Assembly (NCBI RefSeq): GCF_014117325.1
Contig: NZ_CP059732.1
Span: 4,911,001 to 4,975,000, forward strand
DNA: 64,000 bases
From: Spirosoma foliorum
Lineage (GTDB): Bacteria > Bacteroidota > Bacteroidia > Cytophagales > Spirosomataceae
Reading direction: 5' to 3'
Shown: piece after piece, positions 1 through 9,650 of the stretch
How positions within the stretch are numbered: the stretch's first letter is position 1
Layout of the letters: each line of letters starts with the position of its first letter
Notes under the pieces: generated by a model
What the model saw: only the letters and a program-made list of their open reading frames with translations
Database searches by the model: none
What the model was told of the DNA's origin: nothing
Program-made: the position numbers and the translations under genes

Positions 1-923
1 AGGGCGGGCGCCTTACCACTGCTCATAACTGAAACTCCTAATGGGTTAGCCGCAAACAAACCATATCCGCGAGCATGCCAATACGTTGGGTAACCTACAT
101 TTTTGGCATGGTCAAATAAAACAACAGAAAGGTCTTCTCCGTTAATCGTACCCGTCAGTTTCATCCATTGCGCCCGTGTTCCCCAAACGGCATCGCCCTC
201 TATACCTTCGCTGCTGTGGTATAAACCTGTTACGCCTTTATTATTCAATATAGGTACTTTGGTCTCCACACCTTGCGCATCAGTAAAAACCTCCGGCTTA
301 GTAGAGGGCTGCTCAAGTTGGCGGGCAACACGCAAAGCAATCATTCCTTCTTTATTGTCTTTAAAAACAACCTCTTTATCGGTCGCTTTCAGAGTTGTAA
401 TTCGTTCAATCGTGCGATTAGCTGCGGTAGCCAGAAATTCATAGGTGGTTGTTTCCTGAAGCATTGCTTTTCCATCTTTATCGAGCCAATCGGCTGTCAC
501 GACCAAGGTCGCTTTTCCTTTCCCACTTTTCATGGACTTTACGCCAGTATGAACGATCGTACCAAATGGACCTTTATGTTCGGGACCAACCTGAATAGAG
601 TTATTCCAGAAATCGTGGCCATTCACATCACCATAGTTGAACCACATACCCACATGGTGCGGGTGATCGATGCGTTCATCGGGCCGAGGGTCAAGTGGCC
701 AGCCTCGCGTAATAAAGTTTCCTCCTGCCGACACAATGGGATACAGAACTGGCTTTTTCAACACTGTCGGTCCTGGATAAATGTAGGCGGTAAATGGCTT
801 TCCATCGACTGTTACAGAAATACGTTTCTGGGCTTCGTCGTGAGTCAGTTGAATCTGATTCGATTGGGCTCGGCTGGCAAGGATCGTACTGAAAAGGAAG
901 AACGCAATGAAATAGTAACGCAT
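1..923 (-). CDS. PmoA-like (DUF6807) secreted protein, 3'-truncated by window edge
   Basis: The reading frame is open from an ATG at 921-923 down to base 1, so the C-terminus lies outside the window. The N-terminus has a short signal peptide (hydrophobic run ending SRAQ). The rest reads as a DUF6807/PmoA-type protein, with the conserved HPHHVGMWFNYGDVNG stretch and later GDAVWGTRAQW and YPTYWHARGYG segments. The family is common in Bacteroidota and Planctomycetota next to carbohydrate-degradation genes. Its biochemical role is not established despite the methane-monooxygenase-derived name. A TACTTTTG element at 940-947 could be its own -7 box. Family call is fairly secure; function is unknown. 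Confidence 0.85.
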   Translation of the reverse strand, partial: MRYYFIAFFLFSTILASRAQSNQIQLTHDEAQKRISVTVDGKPFTAYIYPGPTVLKKPVLYPIVSAGGNFITRGWPLDPRPDERIDHPHHVGMWFNYGDVNGHDFWNNSIQVGPEHKGPFGTIVHTGVKSMKSGKGKATLVVTADWLDKDGKAMLQETTTYEFLATAANRTIERITTLKATDKEVVFKDNKEGMIALRVARQLEQPSTKPEVFTDAQGVETKVPILNNKGVTGLYHSSEGIEGDAVWGTRAQWMKLTGTINGEDLSVVLFDHAKNVGYPTYWHARGYGLFAANPLGVSVMSSGKAPA

Positions 924-939
924 CAGCTAATTAGTTAGT

Positions 940-947
940 CAAAAGTA
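940..947 (-). promoter_or_regulatory. Candidate -7 promoter element (TACTTTTG)
   Basis: On the minus strand this reads TACTTTTG, matching the Bacteroidota -7 consensus TAnnTTTG, about 17 nt upstream of the PmoA-like start. The nearest TTG that could serve as a -33 box is about 24 nt away, longer than the usual 19-21, so support is partial. Confidence 0.4.
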
Positions 948-970
948 GGAATCGAAAGGATAAAGGAAAC

Positions 971-1015
971 GCAAACAAATCGCCCCAAACTAAGAAGCTG
1001 GGGCGATTTGTTTGC
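971..1015 (-). terminator. Hairpin terminator after the LEA-type lipoprotein gene
   Basis: Perfect 17-bp inverted repeat (971-987 with 999-1015) with an 11-nt loop, starting 27 nt past the stop codon of the gene at 1042-1659. The stem has a GC core (GGGGCG) and A/T-rich ends, the shape of an intrinsic terminator. It separates the DUF3857 cluster from the PmoA-like gene. Confidence 0.7.
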
Positions 1016-1041
1016 TACTGAATACAAAGATATAAAGCTGC

Positions 1042-1659
1042 TTAATTACCTAATAAAATTTTATTCGTTACGTCCTGGTCAATTGTGATATACCCTGGAT
1101 AATTCACCTGCTTACCCAGCAAATCCAACGTTGGTTTAATCTTAATTGTCAGTTTAGAAGGCTGGGTTCCGGTTGCACCCGATAGGTTTTGTACCAATTG
1201 CGTAAAAGCATCACGCGTCTTGCTGTCTGTAAGCAACTGATAGGCATTGGTGTTCAACTGGACCGGAACGCGCGTACGACCACCGCCGGGTTGCACCTCG
1301 ATACGCTGATTCAAAAAACCATTGAACAACTCCTGTCCGGCCAATAGAATCCGGTATTCCAGTTGATTGATTCCAGCCAGTTTATTGGTTGGGTTGGTGA
1401 TATCAATATTCAGACGGGCGTTCAGCGGTACATTACGTGTTAACAACCCAGTTGCTAATCGTGGAAACTGAGCCGGATTAATATCCTCCACTTTGCGTAG
1501 TTGTCGAACATCGATGCCTGCTAAATAGATGCTATCGGCAGACGCAATCGTATAACGGCAAGCGCCAAGCGTTTTGGCCTGAGAAATCTGGTTATTGACA
1601 CTGCATTGGCTGAACAATAAGGGCAATGCTGCCAGTAGTATAACAAGTGCTTTTTTCAT
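1042..1659 (-). CDS. LEA-type-2-like lipoprotein
   Basis: 205 residues. The N-terminus is a lipoprotein signal with Cys at about residue 19 (FSQC), so the protein probably sits in the outer or inner membrane facing the periplasm. The middle part (about 60-160) has the pattern of LEA-2/WHy-type beta sandwiches: NVPLNARLNIDITNP followed by LEYRILLAGQELFNG. Such domains in bacteria are poorly characterised. The gene lies 54 nt downstream of the first DUF3857 gene and ends in a strong hairpin, so it is likely the last gene of that transcription unit. The family assignment is from pattern recognition only. Confidence 0.65.
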   Translation of the reverse strand: MKKALVILLAALPLLFSQCSVNNQISQAKTLGACRYTIASADSIYLAGIDVRQLRKVEDINPAQFPRLATGLLTRNVPLNARLNIDITNPTNKLAGINQLEYRILLAGQELFNGFLNQRIEVQPGGGRTRVPVQLNTNAYQLLTDSKTRDAFTQLVQNLSGATGTQPSKLTIKIKPTLDLLGKQVNYPGYITIDQDVTNKILLGN

Positions 1660-1713
1660 AGTTGACTTTAGTCCTTTTTGTATAAACGTTCGACAGTACG
1701 AAAAGGGTTTGGT

Positions 1714-3624
1714 TTAATTGTTTTTAACGAATACCATTTGTGTCCGGTCGGCTTTGGCTACCTTCTTCCGGAAATCAACCCACTCGGCATAAGCAGTTGC
1801 CGGAAATTTTCCACCATGCATAGTTATATGACGGACATACGTGATCTGGTCACCGTTAATTGTTAACTCTGCTGTATATCGCCCAAATTTAGATTCTATC
1901 GCTACGGGAGCTAGTTTAAATTCAGGGGTATAGCCTTGAGGAAGCTGGTAGGAAATGGTGTCACTATCGTCAAAATCGTAGTTCGTCCCTAAATCAACAG
2001 GTGTTTTGCGCGCTTGCGTTAGTGGCGTTGCAGGCAGAAGAGCCGACATCAGGTTAAGCGGCAGAAACAGCCGACTACCGCTGATCGTTGCCCACTGACG
2101 AACATCTAGCGCAAGGTTCTCGGTGACTGCCGGAATAATTCCGGGCTCTTCTTTATAGCCAAACGTGTTCAATTCAAAAGCAGGAATACGAATGCGTTTG
2201 AGTAACCAACTACGCTGGTCATCGCGATTAAGGTGATGAAGTGCGTCGACATAAGCATCTTGCTGGAGGCCCGTATAGCGGGTTCGAACATCGGCAGTGG
2301 CATCGCCCTGTTCAGTAACCTTGACCCTAATCTGCCGTTGCTGCCGATTATCTGCTGATTTATAAACAGGCGTTTTTATTAATCGACTACCGTCAGGCAT
2401 AATAAGTAGGGCGTGTCGATTACCCGTAAAATCGCTAACATAGCCTGCTGGACTGTTTCCGCTTGTGCACTCCAGAAAAAGCGTGTCACGCCCGTCAGGT
2501 ACACACAGAATAACATGATTAAACTGGAAGCTTGGAAAATCGACTAAGGCATCTGGTTCATCGTCTCCAGCCCGAACCAGCGCTGGATAAGCCGTAACTC
2601 CAACTGCTTTTAACAACGCCTTGGTATAATTGGTTAGCGCTTTGCAATCACCGTATTTACTGGCGGCTACCTTATCGGCTTCAATGGTTTGCCAGCCGCC
2701 AATACCTAGCTGAACACTAACGTAACGGGTATGATCCTGTAAAAACTTATATAGTTTCTGTACTTTTCCACGTGTAGTTGATTCTGTTTTCGTCAACTCG
2801 AGTACTCGTTGCCGTAAATCATCAGGAATGAGGTCACGACCTTCATTAAGCGTGTGGTAAAATTTCCCTAAATCATTCCAGGTCGTTACTTTCCCTTTGT
2901 AACTCTGCACCTCAAAATCCGTAGGAGCTGTATAAACAATCGGCACCTGCTCCCGCGCAGGAGGTGACAAAGGTTCAAATTCAAGAGCCGATTGATTGGC
3001 CAACGTCCAGGTATAGGTTTTCCCACCATCGGGCGACGACGTAACGACTCCGGGTGTTGGGAGATTCATTTCTTTATAGCGCAACGCCATCGTTGGCGGC
3101 AATGTTACTGTATACGTCGCCTGTTCAACAGACAAGTGTTGCCCGGATTGTGGTACCCAGGTTGGGTAAAACATCAGGTTCCGCTCAGTCGTCTCGACCA
3201 GAAATTCTACCGTATACGGATAGCTTGGCTGCTTCGGGAAAGCCGCGGCTTTCATCCGCTGATCATCGAAAAGATTATAATCGGAATAGGTACTGTAATC
3301 GCTAATGTCGGCTTTCTTTAGCTTCTTAATCAGCTTCCCGTCTGCGTCATAAAGCGCCCCTTCCATATTGGTTATTTTCGAAAGCTTATCATAACCTACC
3401 ACTTTCGTTGCCTGCTTATCGCCTTCTTTATCCAGCACAGTAACCACCGTATATTCCCGTTGAGCAGCTTCTCCTGGTGATTTTACAGCGAATACCGTTT
3501 CGTGCCGACGAACCACCGCGTGCGCATTTTCTTTTAATGTGGCAGGAATAGACGCTGCTTTATAATCGATTTGTGCCCAAGCCGTCTGGCTTATTAGCAG
3601 CACTACCAGAAAAAAGTTCTTCAT
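1714..3624 (-). CDS. DUF3857 / transglutaminase-like secreted protein (catalytic Cys and His present)
   Basis: 636 residues with a signal peptide (cleavage near AWAQ). An N-terminal DUF3857 beta domain (about 30-230) is followed by a transglutaminase-like core (about 270-400) and a C-terminal beta region. The core keeps the Cys (C327 in YGDCKAL) and His (H370 in FNHVIL), but the third triad position appears to be Glu (E385) where Asp is usual. It is the last of three tandem paralogues; only 2 nt separate its start from the stop of the middle one, so they are very probably co-transcribed. Substrate unknown. Of the three it is the only one likely to retain cysteine-dependent chemistry. Confidence 0.85.
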   Translation of the reverse strand: MKNFFLVVLLISQTAWAQIDYKAASIPATLKENAHAVVRRHETVFAVKSPGEAAQREYTVVTVLDKEGDKQATKVVGYDKLSKITNMEGALYDADGKLIKKLKKADISDYSTYSDYNLFDDQRMKAAAFPKQPSYPYTVEFLVETTERNLMFYPTWVPQSGQHLSVEQATYTVTLPPTMALRYKEMNLPTPGVVTSSPDGGKTYTWTLANQSALEFEPLSPPAREQVPIVYTAPTDFEVQSYKGKVTTWNDLGKFYHTLNEGRDLIPDDLRQRVLELTKTESTTRGKVQKLYKFLQDHTRYVSVQLGIGGWQTIEADKVAASKYGDCKALTNYTKALLKAVGVTAYPALVRAGDDEPDALVDFPSFQFNHVILCVPDGRDTLFLECTSGNSPAGYVSDFTGNRHALLIMPDGSRLIKTPVYKSADNRQQRQIRVKVTEQGDATADVRTRYTGLQQDAYVDALHHLNRDDQRSWLLKRIRIPAFELNTFGYKEEPGIIPAVTENLALDVRQWATISGSRLFLPLNLMSALLPATPLTQARKTPVDLGTNYDFDDSDTISYQLPQGYTPEFKLAPVAIESKFGRYTAELTINGDQITYVRHITMHGGKFPATAYAEWVDFRKKVAKADRTQMVFVKNN

Positions 3625-3626
3625 AC

Positions 3627-5654
3627 CTATTTTTTATCCGCAATTACTCCCCGTTTCAAAACAACCTGCTCAGCATGCTTCGCTACAATTCGACTGAACA
3701 GTTCCCGTAACGGCCCGTATTCGCCAGCGTAGAACATCGGTTTGCGTAATAGAATCCGACTGATAACCTGGAGCTTGTTGCCGTCGTTTACAGAAACCTG
3801 ATAAATAAATCGACCGCCATTTTCGGGTAACACCATAGAAACAGGTTTGGGCATTTCTTCGACTGTAAATCCCTGGGGCAATGTATAGGTGGCGATGAAG
3901 GTCTCTTCGCTCTGCACGCCAAAATCGACCGGATAAACCCGTTCTGGCTCTTTAAACGGATTAATAGTATGCGCCTGCGTAATCATAGGTCGGAAATAAA
4001 GGCGATCTCCAGCCCGGCCGCAGGCTTCCGGAATAGTTAATGTATAGTCTTCGTTGAAGGCACTGCTTTTAACTTCGGTTCCCGAAAATTCAGCCTTTTC
4101 AATTTGCCAGGCAGGCTGCTTTTTTCGAATACCATCCAGGTACTTCGTTTTCCCGTCAGTCGTAAACGATTTTCGAGCGCTTAGGGCATCGTACCCGCCA
4201 TGCGAATGCCGAATTGTTCCGGATAACTCGCCGTCCTCATCCAGTGTAAATGTTCCTGTATAGGCTTCAATATCACGCTCTACCGGAACGAGGGACACAA
4301 AACGGGCTTTTTTCGAATCTACGAGTCGACCTGTCTGGTTCAGGCTATGGAGGGGCAACATACCTGGCACCAGAAAATCATCGGTTGCATCCAAAAGCAC
4401 ATCTTTTCCGCCAACCCAAACCTGCGCTACCACGTAGTTGAATTTCTTGATCAATGCATAAGCCTCATTGATACGCCCGTGGTCTCGGGTACTCAAAATC
4501 ACCGGATTGGCGTCAATATCCATCTCCCTGAGTAGCGCAACGAGCATCAGATTAATGTCAGCCGCGTCGCCTTTTTTATTCTCAAATACTCTCCTTAAAT
4601 CCTGTGAGGCTACCAATCCGGCCTCATTATTCCACTTGATATTTTTCTGAATGAACTCATACGCAGCCGTAATTCGCCCGAGTGTATCGGCATGCTGACT
4701 TAGCAATGTTTTGGCCGTTTCTCGAAGAAAACCAGCTCGTTTAATCTGACCACCAAAATCGGGATGCTCCAGTAGAGTACGATCTAGATCAGGCCAATCG
4801 ACCGAGAAGTCCTGCGTTCGTTGTCCTGGCCGTTGATATCTGGCTAATTCAAAGTCAATTTTGGCCAGATAATCTTCATCGTTAATTACATAAGCCTCGT
4901 CGCGAAAGGCTGGAATATCTTTCATCGCAAACCGATAAGCAGATGCAGAAGCCCCATTCTCACCCGCAAACAAATCAACACTGGTCTTTTTATGTTCATT
5001 AACCAACATTAACAAGTAGCCACTCTGGAGCATCTTGTAATAAAAGTAATCGGGAATAGTAATCCGGTATTCGCTCCACTTGACGGGTATGTCCTGCTGG
5101 AATCGCCACGTACGCGGATTGTAATTCACGCTAAAAGGCGTATGACGCGTGTATCGGTATTCAATAATAGATCCTTCATGAACATTGGGAAGCGTGTATT
5201 TCTCCATCCAATACTCAGTAGACGCTTTCTCGGTAAAATGACCAGATTTGCTTAACGGATCAATCGAGATGTCTCCGTTGGCCTTATTATAGGTATAACC
5301 TTCAAAATTAGAGATAAACTCATGTTGACCAGAGGTACCTCGGCGAGTAGTGAGTTGAAGTGTAGCTCGGCCATAGGCGGATTTCTTACAGATTTTTGTC
5401 CGAACGTGGTGGGTAACGGTAAGCCATATATTACCAGACTCTGCTTCAAACGATGCTTCGCCATAATCATACAAGACTACGGCTTCAGCGGTCGAATCGG
5501 CAGTTGCGTTAACAAATTGATCTGGAGTTACGACTCCGAATTTGATCTTTGGAGCTGGATCAGCGAGTTTCTGGGCGAAAGCCAGCGTTAGGCCAGCAAG
5601 AAAAAATACAATGGTCAGCACCGAAAAACGGTAGCCAGGCTGGAGGGAGAACAT
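3627..5654 (-). CDS. DUF3857 / transglutaminase-like protein, catalytic Cys and His missing
   Basis: 675 residues with a signal peptide (LTLAFAQ) and the same architecture as its neighbours. At the position of the transglutaminase Cys this copy reads KKGDAADIN (Ala364), and the His position is Tyr407 (KKFNYVVA). The Asp is kept (D422 in LLDATD). It is therefore expected to be a non-catalytic transglutaminase fold, perhaps a binding or structural protein. It closely resembles the third paralogue (shared blocks RNPRTWRFQ-type, SAYGRAT, FTEKA), so these two look like a more recent duplication than the first copy. Confidence 0.85.
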   Translation of the reverse strand: MFSLQPGYRFSVLTIVFFLAGLTLAFAQKLADPAPKIKFGVVTPDQFVNATADSTAEAVVLYDYGEASFEAESGNIWLTVTHHVRTKICKKSAYGRATLQLTTRRGTSGQHEFISNFEGYTYNKANGDISIDPLSKSGHFTEKASTEYWMEKYTLPNVHEGSIIEYRYTRHTPFSVNYNPRTWRFQQDIPVKWSEYRITIPDYFYYKMLQSGYLLMLVNEHKKTSVDLFAGENGASASAYRFAMKDIPAFRDEAYVINDEDYLAKIDFELARYQRPGQRTQDFSVDWPDLDRTLLEHPDFGGQIKRAGFLRETAKTLLSQHADTLGRITAAYEFIQKNIKWNNEAGLVASQDLRRVFENKKGDAADINLMLVALLREMDIDANPVILSTRDHGRINEAYALIKKFNYVVAQVWVGGKDVLLDATDDFLVPGMLPLHSLNQTGRLVDSKKARFVSLVPVERDIEAYTGTFTLDEDGELSGTIRHSHGGYDALSARKSFTTDGKTKYLDGIRKKQPAWQIEKAEFSGTEVKSSAFNEDYTLTIPEACGRAGDRLYFRPMITQAHTINPFKEPERVYPVDFGVQSEETFIATYTLPQGFTVEEMPKPVSMVLPENGGRFIYQVSVNDGNKLQVISRILLRKPMFYAGEYGPLRELFSRIVAKHAEQVVLKRGVIADKK

Positions 5655-5690
5655 GAGTGGTGGGAGAGATAAGTAAGCGTTAGTGAATAG

Positions 5691-7706
5691 TTATTTTTTT
5701 TCGGATATCCTCTGTTTGAGTACAACTGACTCTTTGTGTTTAGCAACAATCTGGATAAACAATTCTCGCAACGCAGGGTACTCGTTAGGATTATATATTG
5801 GCTTACGTAAGATAAAGCGACTGTTTACGCGCAGTTGATTTGTATCGATTGATACCTGATACAAGAATCGACCACTATTTCCGGGCAGTGCTATTGATAC
5901 CGGTTTAGGTAGGGCTTCAACTTGAAAATCGTTCGGTAACACATAGGTTGCCGTAAAGGCTTGGTCAATAGGGGTTGTAAAATCAATAGGATATCGCCGA
6001 AAAGACTCTTTGAATGGGTTTTCCTGATAGGCTTCGGTTAACATCGGTTTAAAATAAAGACGATCCCCAGCCTTAGTGCAGGCATCTGAAATTATAAGTT
6101 TATAATTGACTCCGAAACTCTCCTCTGATTGATTTGTATCTGTAAACTTTACATCCTCTACCTGCCAGTCATTATGAACTTTATGAATTGCTTCTACATA
6201 GTTGGCCTGCCCAGCACTGGCTACTAATTTATAATTTATCCAGGCGCCATAACCACCATATGAGTTAGACATTGTACCCATTAGCTCGCCAGATTCATTA
6301 AGTGTAAATTGGCCTGTAGTAACTTCACTTAGTCGCTCTGTAGGAACCAATGATACAAATCGACTATTAGGAGGATTGATTAATCGACCTACCCCATTAA
6401 GACAATGAAAAGGTAACATTCCAGGCTTTATATATGGGTCCGTCGCATCTAACAATATCTCTTTCCCATCTAGTTGAACCAAGGCAATCACGCAATTAAA
6501 TTTCCTAAACAATGCATGCTCTTCTACAATTGAGCCATGTAAACGAGTACTTAAAATGACGGGATAAGCCTCTATGTTAGCAGCTCGCAACAGGGCTATA
6601 AGGAATAAATTAATATCACCTGTATCTCCTTTTTTACTTGTTAAAAGTTGTTTTGCATCAAGACCCCAGATAGAGAATTCTTGATTCCAGGTCATGGTGT
6701 GTCGTACAAAATTATAAACCAATATAGCACGACTAAGCATATCTCCCTGGCTCGGGAATAGCCTCTCGGCCTGTTTTCTTAACCAGTTAGAAGGAGTAAG
6801 TCGATCACTGAAATCTATGTTAGTTTGTAGTCGTTTGTCGATCCCTTCCCAACTATACGCAAACTCTACATTAGCTACATTATTCAAATAATTAGGAGGT
6901 TCAAAATCAATTTTTGATATATAGTCGTCTTCATTGGAGGTATAACTTTCATGTTGAAACGCAGGCACATTCTTAATTGCACAGAAATGCTCTTCGGCAT
7001 CACTTTGTCTTTGCCCCGGAATAAGACTGATTTTCACCGCCTTTGCTTCATCGATAGTCAATTTTAAAGAACCACTCAACAGCAATTTGTATGAATTACC
7101 CGGAAGAACAATTCGATATTGACTCCAATCAACGGGTATATCACGCTGAAACCGCCATGTTCGTGGATTACGATCTATATTGTAAGGTGTTCGGAGTGTG
7201 TATTTATAGTCAATAATTGACCCTTCTCGAACATTAGGCATCGTAAATTTTTCAATCCAATACGATTCTGTTGCCTTTTCAGTAAAGTGAGCTGATTTTA
7301 TATCCAACTGGTCAGTTAATACATGCCCATCAACCAGATTATACGTATACCCTTCCAGTTCATCCATTTTTTCGTTTAGCGTTCCAACTCCCCGGCGAAC
7401 AGGAAGTTGTACAGTTGCCCGACCATAGGCTGATTTTCGACGGATAAGGATACGGATATAATGTGAAAAAATGATCCAGCTTGCATCGACATTAACTTTA
7501 AAGGAAACATCACCTGCTTCATACAGCACCACAGCCTCAGCAGTGGAATCAGCAGAACGATTAATAAATTGATCAGGAGTTAATTTACCGAATTTGATGT
7601 CAGGTGGTGCATCAACGGGTTTCTGAGCAAGACCAAAACCACTCCAAAGCAGAAAACAGGCCGTAGTGAACACGGCCAATCGGTGGCAGGACAGGAAACT
7701 GAACAT
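5691..7706 (-). CDS. DUF3857 / transglutaminase-like protein, third paralogue, active site lost
   Basis: 671 residues from the ATG at 7704-7706 (a TTG just upstream is in frame but less likely). Signal peptide ends near GFGLAQ. The transglutaminase Cys is Thr362 (KKGDTGDIN) and the His is Cys405 (RKFNCVIA), while Asp420 (LLDATD) remains. It is first in the apparent operon, with 36 nt to the next gene. By eye its base composition is more AT-rich than the middle copy, although the proteins are clearly related, which may mean different age or relaxed selection. Function unknown. Confidence 0.85.
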   Translation of the reverse strand: MFSFLSCHRLAVFTTACFLLWSGFGLAQKPVDAPPDIKFGKLTPDQFINRSADSTAEAVVLYEAGDVSFKVNVDASWIIFSHYIRILIRRKSAYGRATVQLPVRRGVGTLNEKMDELEGYTYNLVDGHVLTDQLDIKSAHFTEKATESYWIEKFTMPNVREGSIIDYKYTLRTPYNIDRNPRTWRFQRDIPVDWSQYRIVLPGNSYKLLLSGSLKLTIDEAKAVKISLIPGQRQSDAEEHFCAIKNVPAFQHESYTSNEDDYISKIDFEPPNYLNNVANVEFAYSWEGIDKRLQTNIDFSDRLTPSNWLRKQAERLFPSQGDMLSRAILVYNFVRHTMTWNQEFSIWGLDAKQLLTSKKGDTGDINLFLIALLRAANIEAYPVILSTRLHGSIVEEHALFRKFNCVIALVQLDGKEILLDATDPYIKPGMLPFHCLNGVGRLINPPNSRFVSLVPTERLSEVTTGQFTLNESGELMGTMSNSYGGYGAWINYKLVASAGQANYVEAIHKVHNDWQVEDVKFTDTNQSEESFGVNYKLIISDACTKAGDRLYFKPMLTEAYQENPFKESFRRYPIDFTTPIDQAFTATYVLPNDFQVEALPKPVSIALPGNSGRFLYQVSIDTNQLRVNSRFILRKPIYNPNEYPALRELFIQIVAKHKESVVLKQRISEKK

Positions 7707-7739
7707 CAATGGTGGGTAAATTAAATTTTAATTAACGCG

Positions 7740-7770
7740 GCAAGATAATCGTTTCGTCAGATACCGCCAA
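7740..7770 (-). promoter_or_regulatory. Candidate promoter for the DUF3857 cluster
   Basis: On the minus strand a TTG (7768-7770) is followed, after exactly 20 nt, by TATCTTGC (7740-7747). Spacing fits the Bacteroidota -33/-7 promoter, but the -7 box deviates from TAnnTTTG at its last two positions. Confidence 0.35.
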
Positions 7771-7810
7771 CGCCCAAAATGCAACATAGGATGTTATCTG
7801 CTATACGGTA

Positions 7811-9517
7811 TTATTCCCACGAAAACTTCAGCAAAGACACGCCCTGACGAGGCAACTCCATTGTCAGATTTACAGCACCATCTTTCACCGTAATCCATTC
7901 GGGCGATGTGAGTAGTTGCAGTTGGCCTGCCTTTTCCAATTCAGCAATTTGTTCGGACGTTGGCGTTTTAGGGGAGCCCATCTTTTTCCAGGCTTCGTAG
8001 GAATTACTAAACTGCTTGTCGATCCGGTAATGTTGCAGCAGAACTTTGGCCCCCGGAATGCCTTTTACCTGCACAGTAACGGGGGCATCTGGCGCAGGTA
8101 AATTATCATCATGATAATTCCAGACCATAACCGAAGCCGTTTTCGAATCTTTCGTTGCAAAAGCATTGATATCATCTTCAGCCCGAACACTCTGATCCCG
8201 AATTCGGGCATAATCGTAGGCAAGGCCGCCTTTCACCGCCACCCGATTGCCCTGCATCATGCCAAACATCCGGAATACATTCAGCACCGGTTTATCGACG
8301 CCATTAGTCGCCAGATCGCGAAAACCCCGGAACCAGGCTTGATCTTCAAATTCGAAAGCCCAGGTAACAGCCCCCTCCAGATTAACCCCACGAGCCTGCG
8401 CCAGATCATATTTACGAGCAAACGAGGCCGCTGTATAGCTTGAATACATAGTGCCATTTCGATAGGCGTTCTGGGGATGCAAATCCTCCGAACAGGCCGC
8501 GCAGCCTTCGGGGTCAGATTCGCCAATGATAATTGGTAGATGTTTCAACGTTGGGTAAGAGGCCACAATTTCAAAGCCTTTGTCGATGTCTCGAAGCTGT
8601 GTGCCCATGTTCATCTGCACCGCTCCGTTCACCAGTTTTGGCGCCCCCTTGGCATGAAACGTAATGAAATCAATGGGTGTACCCGTTTTGCCCGTTACGT
8701 AGTTTTTGCCACTAACCACGTGATCCATAAAGGCTTTAAAAAACTTAGCCGATACATCCCAATTTGGGCCCGTCACTTCAGGACCGCCTACTTTAGCCGT
8801 TGGCAAGGCGCGTTTTACAGCATCGGCCGTGTAATCATAGAGTTTGATGTACTCCTCGGTTGTGCCTTTCCAGTAACTAATGTTGGGCTCATTCCACAAC
8901 TCCCAATACCAGCTTTCCACTTCTTTCTGGCCATACCGACTTACCGAATGTTTGACCCATTGGTAAACCAGCTCTCCCCATTTCACATAGTCTTTCGGTG
9001 GATAGGCCCAGCCGGTATAAATATCATTGTAATTATCTCCGGGCTTCCAGTTGTGCCGATAGGGTTGTGGGTGCGTTGAGAGTGCCTCAGGCATGAAACC
9101 AATCTGGGCAATGGGCTTCATACCGCGCTCTATATACGTATCAAAGATTTTATCGACAATCGTCCAATCGTAAACTGGATTTCCTTTTTTGTCTTCGGTA
9201 TACGCGTTGGTCGACCCCCATTTTAGGGCTGCTTTTCCATCGCCCGTAACCAGCAAGCTATGCGCCCGAACGTTGACTGGCACTTTGCTCAATTGCGAAA
9301 TTTCGGTAAGCAGCTTCTTACCATCTTTCATGTAAGTGTAGTTCGGTTCGTCGTAGCCAAACCACGCCCAGATAGGTTTAATCGGTCCTTTATCAACAGA
9401 CAAATCGACCTCGATGGCAACGGGCTTTTGCGGGGTAACTTGTGCCAAACTGGTATTGAGTAACCCAATGCTAAGTAGTGTGGAGAATAATCGAGCAATC
9501 TGGTTTTGCTGCATCAT
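7811..9517 (-). CDS. GH39 glycoside hydrolase (beta-xylosidase-like)
   Basis: 568 residues from the first of two adjacent ATGs at 9512-9517; a longer in-frame start at 9607 would put 30 extra residues ahead of a clear signal peptide (cleavage near SLAQ), so the shorter start is preferred. The (beta/alpha)8 fold carries WELWNEPN with the predicted acid/base Glu210 and IIIGESDPEG with the predicted nucleophile Glu333, the arrangement of GH39. Known members release xylose or act on related glycosides. The neighbouring GH16 gene supports a plant or microbial polysaccharide diet. Exact substrate cannot be read from sequence. Confidence 0.85.
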   Translation of the reverse strand: MMQQNQIARLFSTLLSIGLLNTSLAQVTPQKPVAIEVDLSVDKGPIKPIWAWFGYDEPNYTYMKDGKKLLTEISQLSKVPVNVRAHSLLVTGDGKAALKWGSTNAYTEDKKGNPVYDWTIVDKIFDTYIERGMKPIAQIGFMPEALSTHPQPYRHNWKPGDNYNDIYTGWAYPPKDYVKWGELVYQWVKHSVSRYGQKEVESWYWELWNEPNISYWKGTTEEYIKLYDYTADAVKRALPTAKVGGPEVTGPNWDVSAKFFKAFMDHVVSGKNYVTGKTGTPIDFITFHAKGAPKLVNGAVQMNMGTQLRDIDKGFEIVASYPTLKHLPIIIGESDPEGCAACSEDLHPQNAYRNGTMYSSYTAASFARKYDLAQARGVNLEGAVTWAFEFEDQAWFRGFRDLATNGVDKPVLNVFRMFGMMQGNRVAVKGGLAYDYARIRDQSVRAEDDINAFATKDSKTASVMVWNYHDDNLPAPDAPVTVQVKGIPGAKVLLQHYRIDKQFSNSYEAWKKMGSPKTPTSEQIAELEKAGQLQLLTSPEWITVKDGAVNLTMELPRQGVSLLKFSWE

Positions 9518-9548
9518 GAATTGGGAAAGCCTTATTAAAGTTATAGAA

Positions 9549-9650
9549 CGCAGATTTTTATGATTCTTACGAGCAAGTATGATTTTCAATCTCACAGGAA
9601 AAATCATGACAAATCCAGACTGATCATAAGAATCAGCGGGCTATCGTTTC
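9549..9650. repeat. Imperfect inverted repeat between GH16 and GH39
   Basis: The motif CGCAGATTTTTATGATT (about 9549-9566) recurs in inverted orientation near 9627-9645 (as CGCTGATTCTTATGAT), the last part overlapping the GH16 stop region. It is a weaker example of the hairpins that fill many gaps in this window. Confidence 0.4.

Noticed and set aside
273..938. 221-codon open frame antisense to the PmoA-like gene
   Set aside because: The minus-strand reading has a signal peptide and conserved DUF6807 blocks; the plus-strand frame does not.
8540..9079. 179-codon open frame antisense to the GH39 gene
   Set aside because: Composition follows the codon pattern of the GH39 gene on the other strand; no independent signature.
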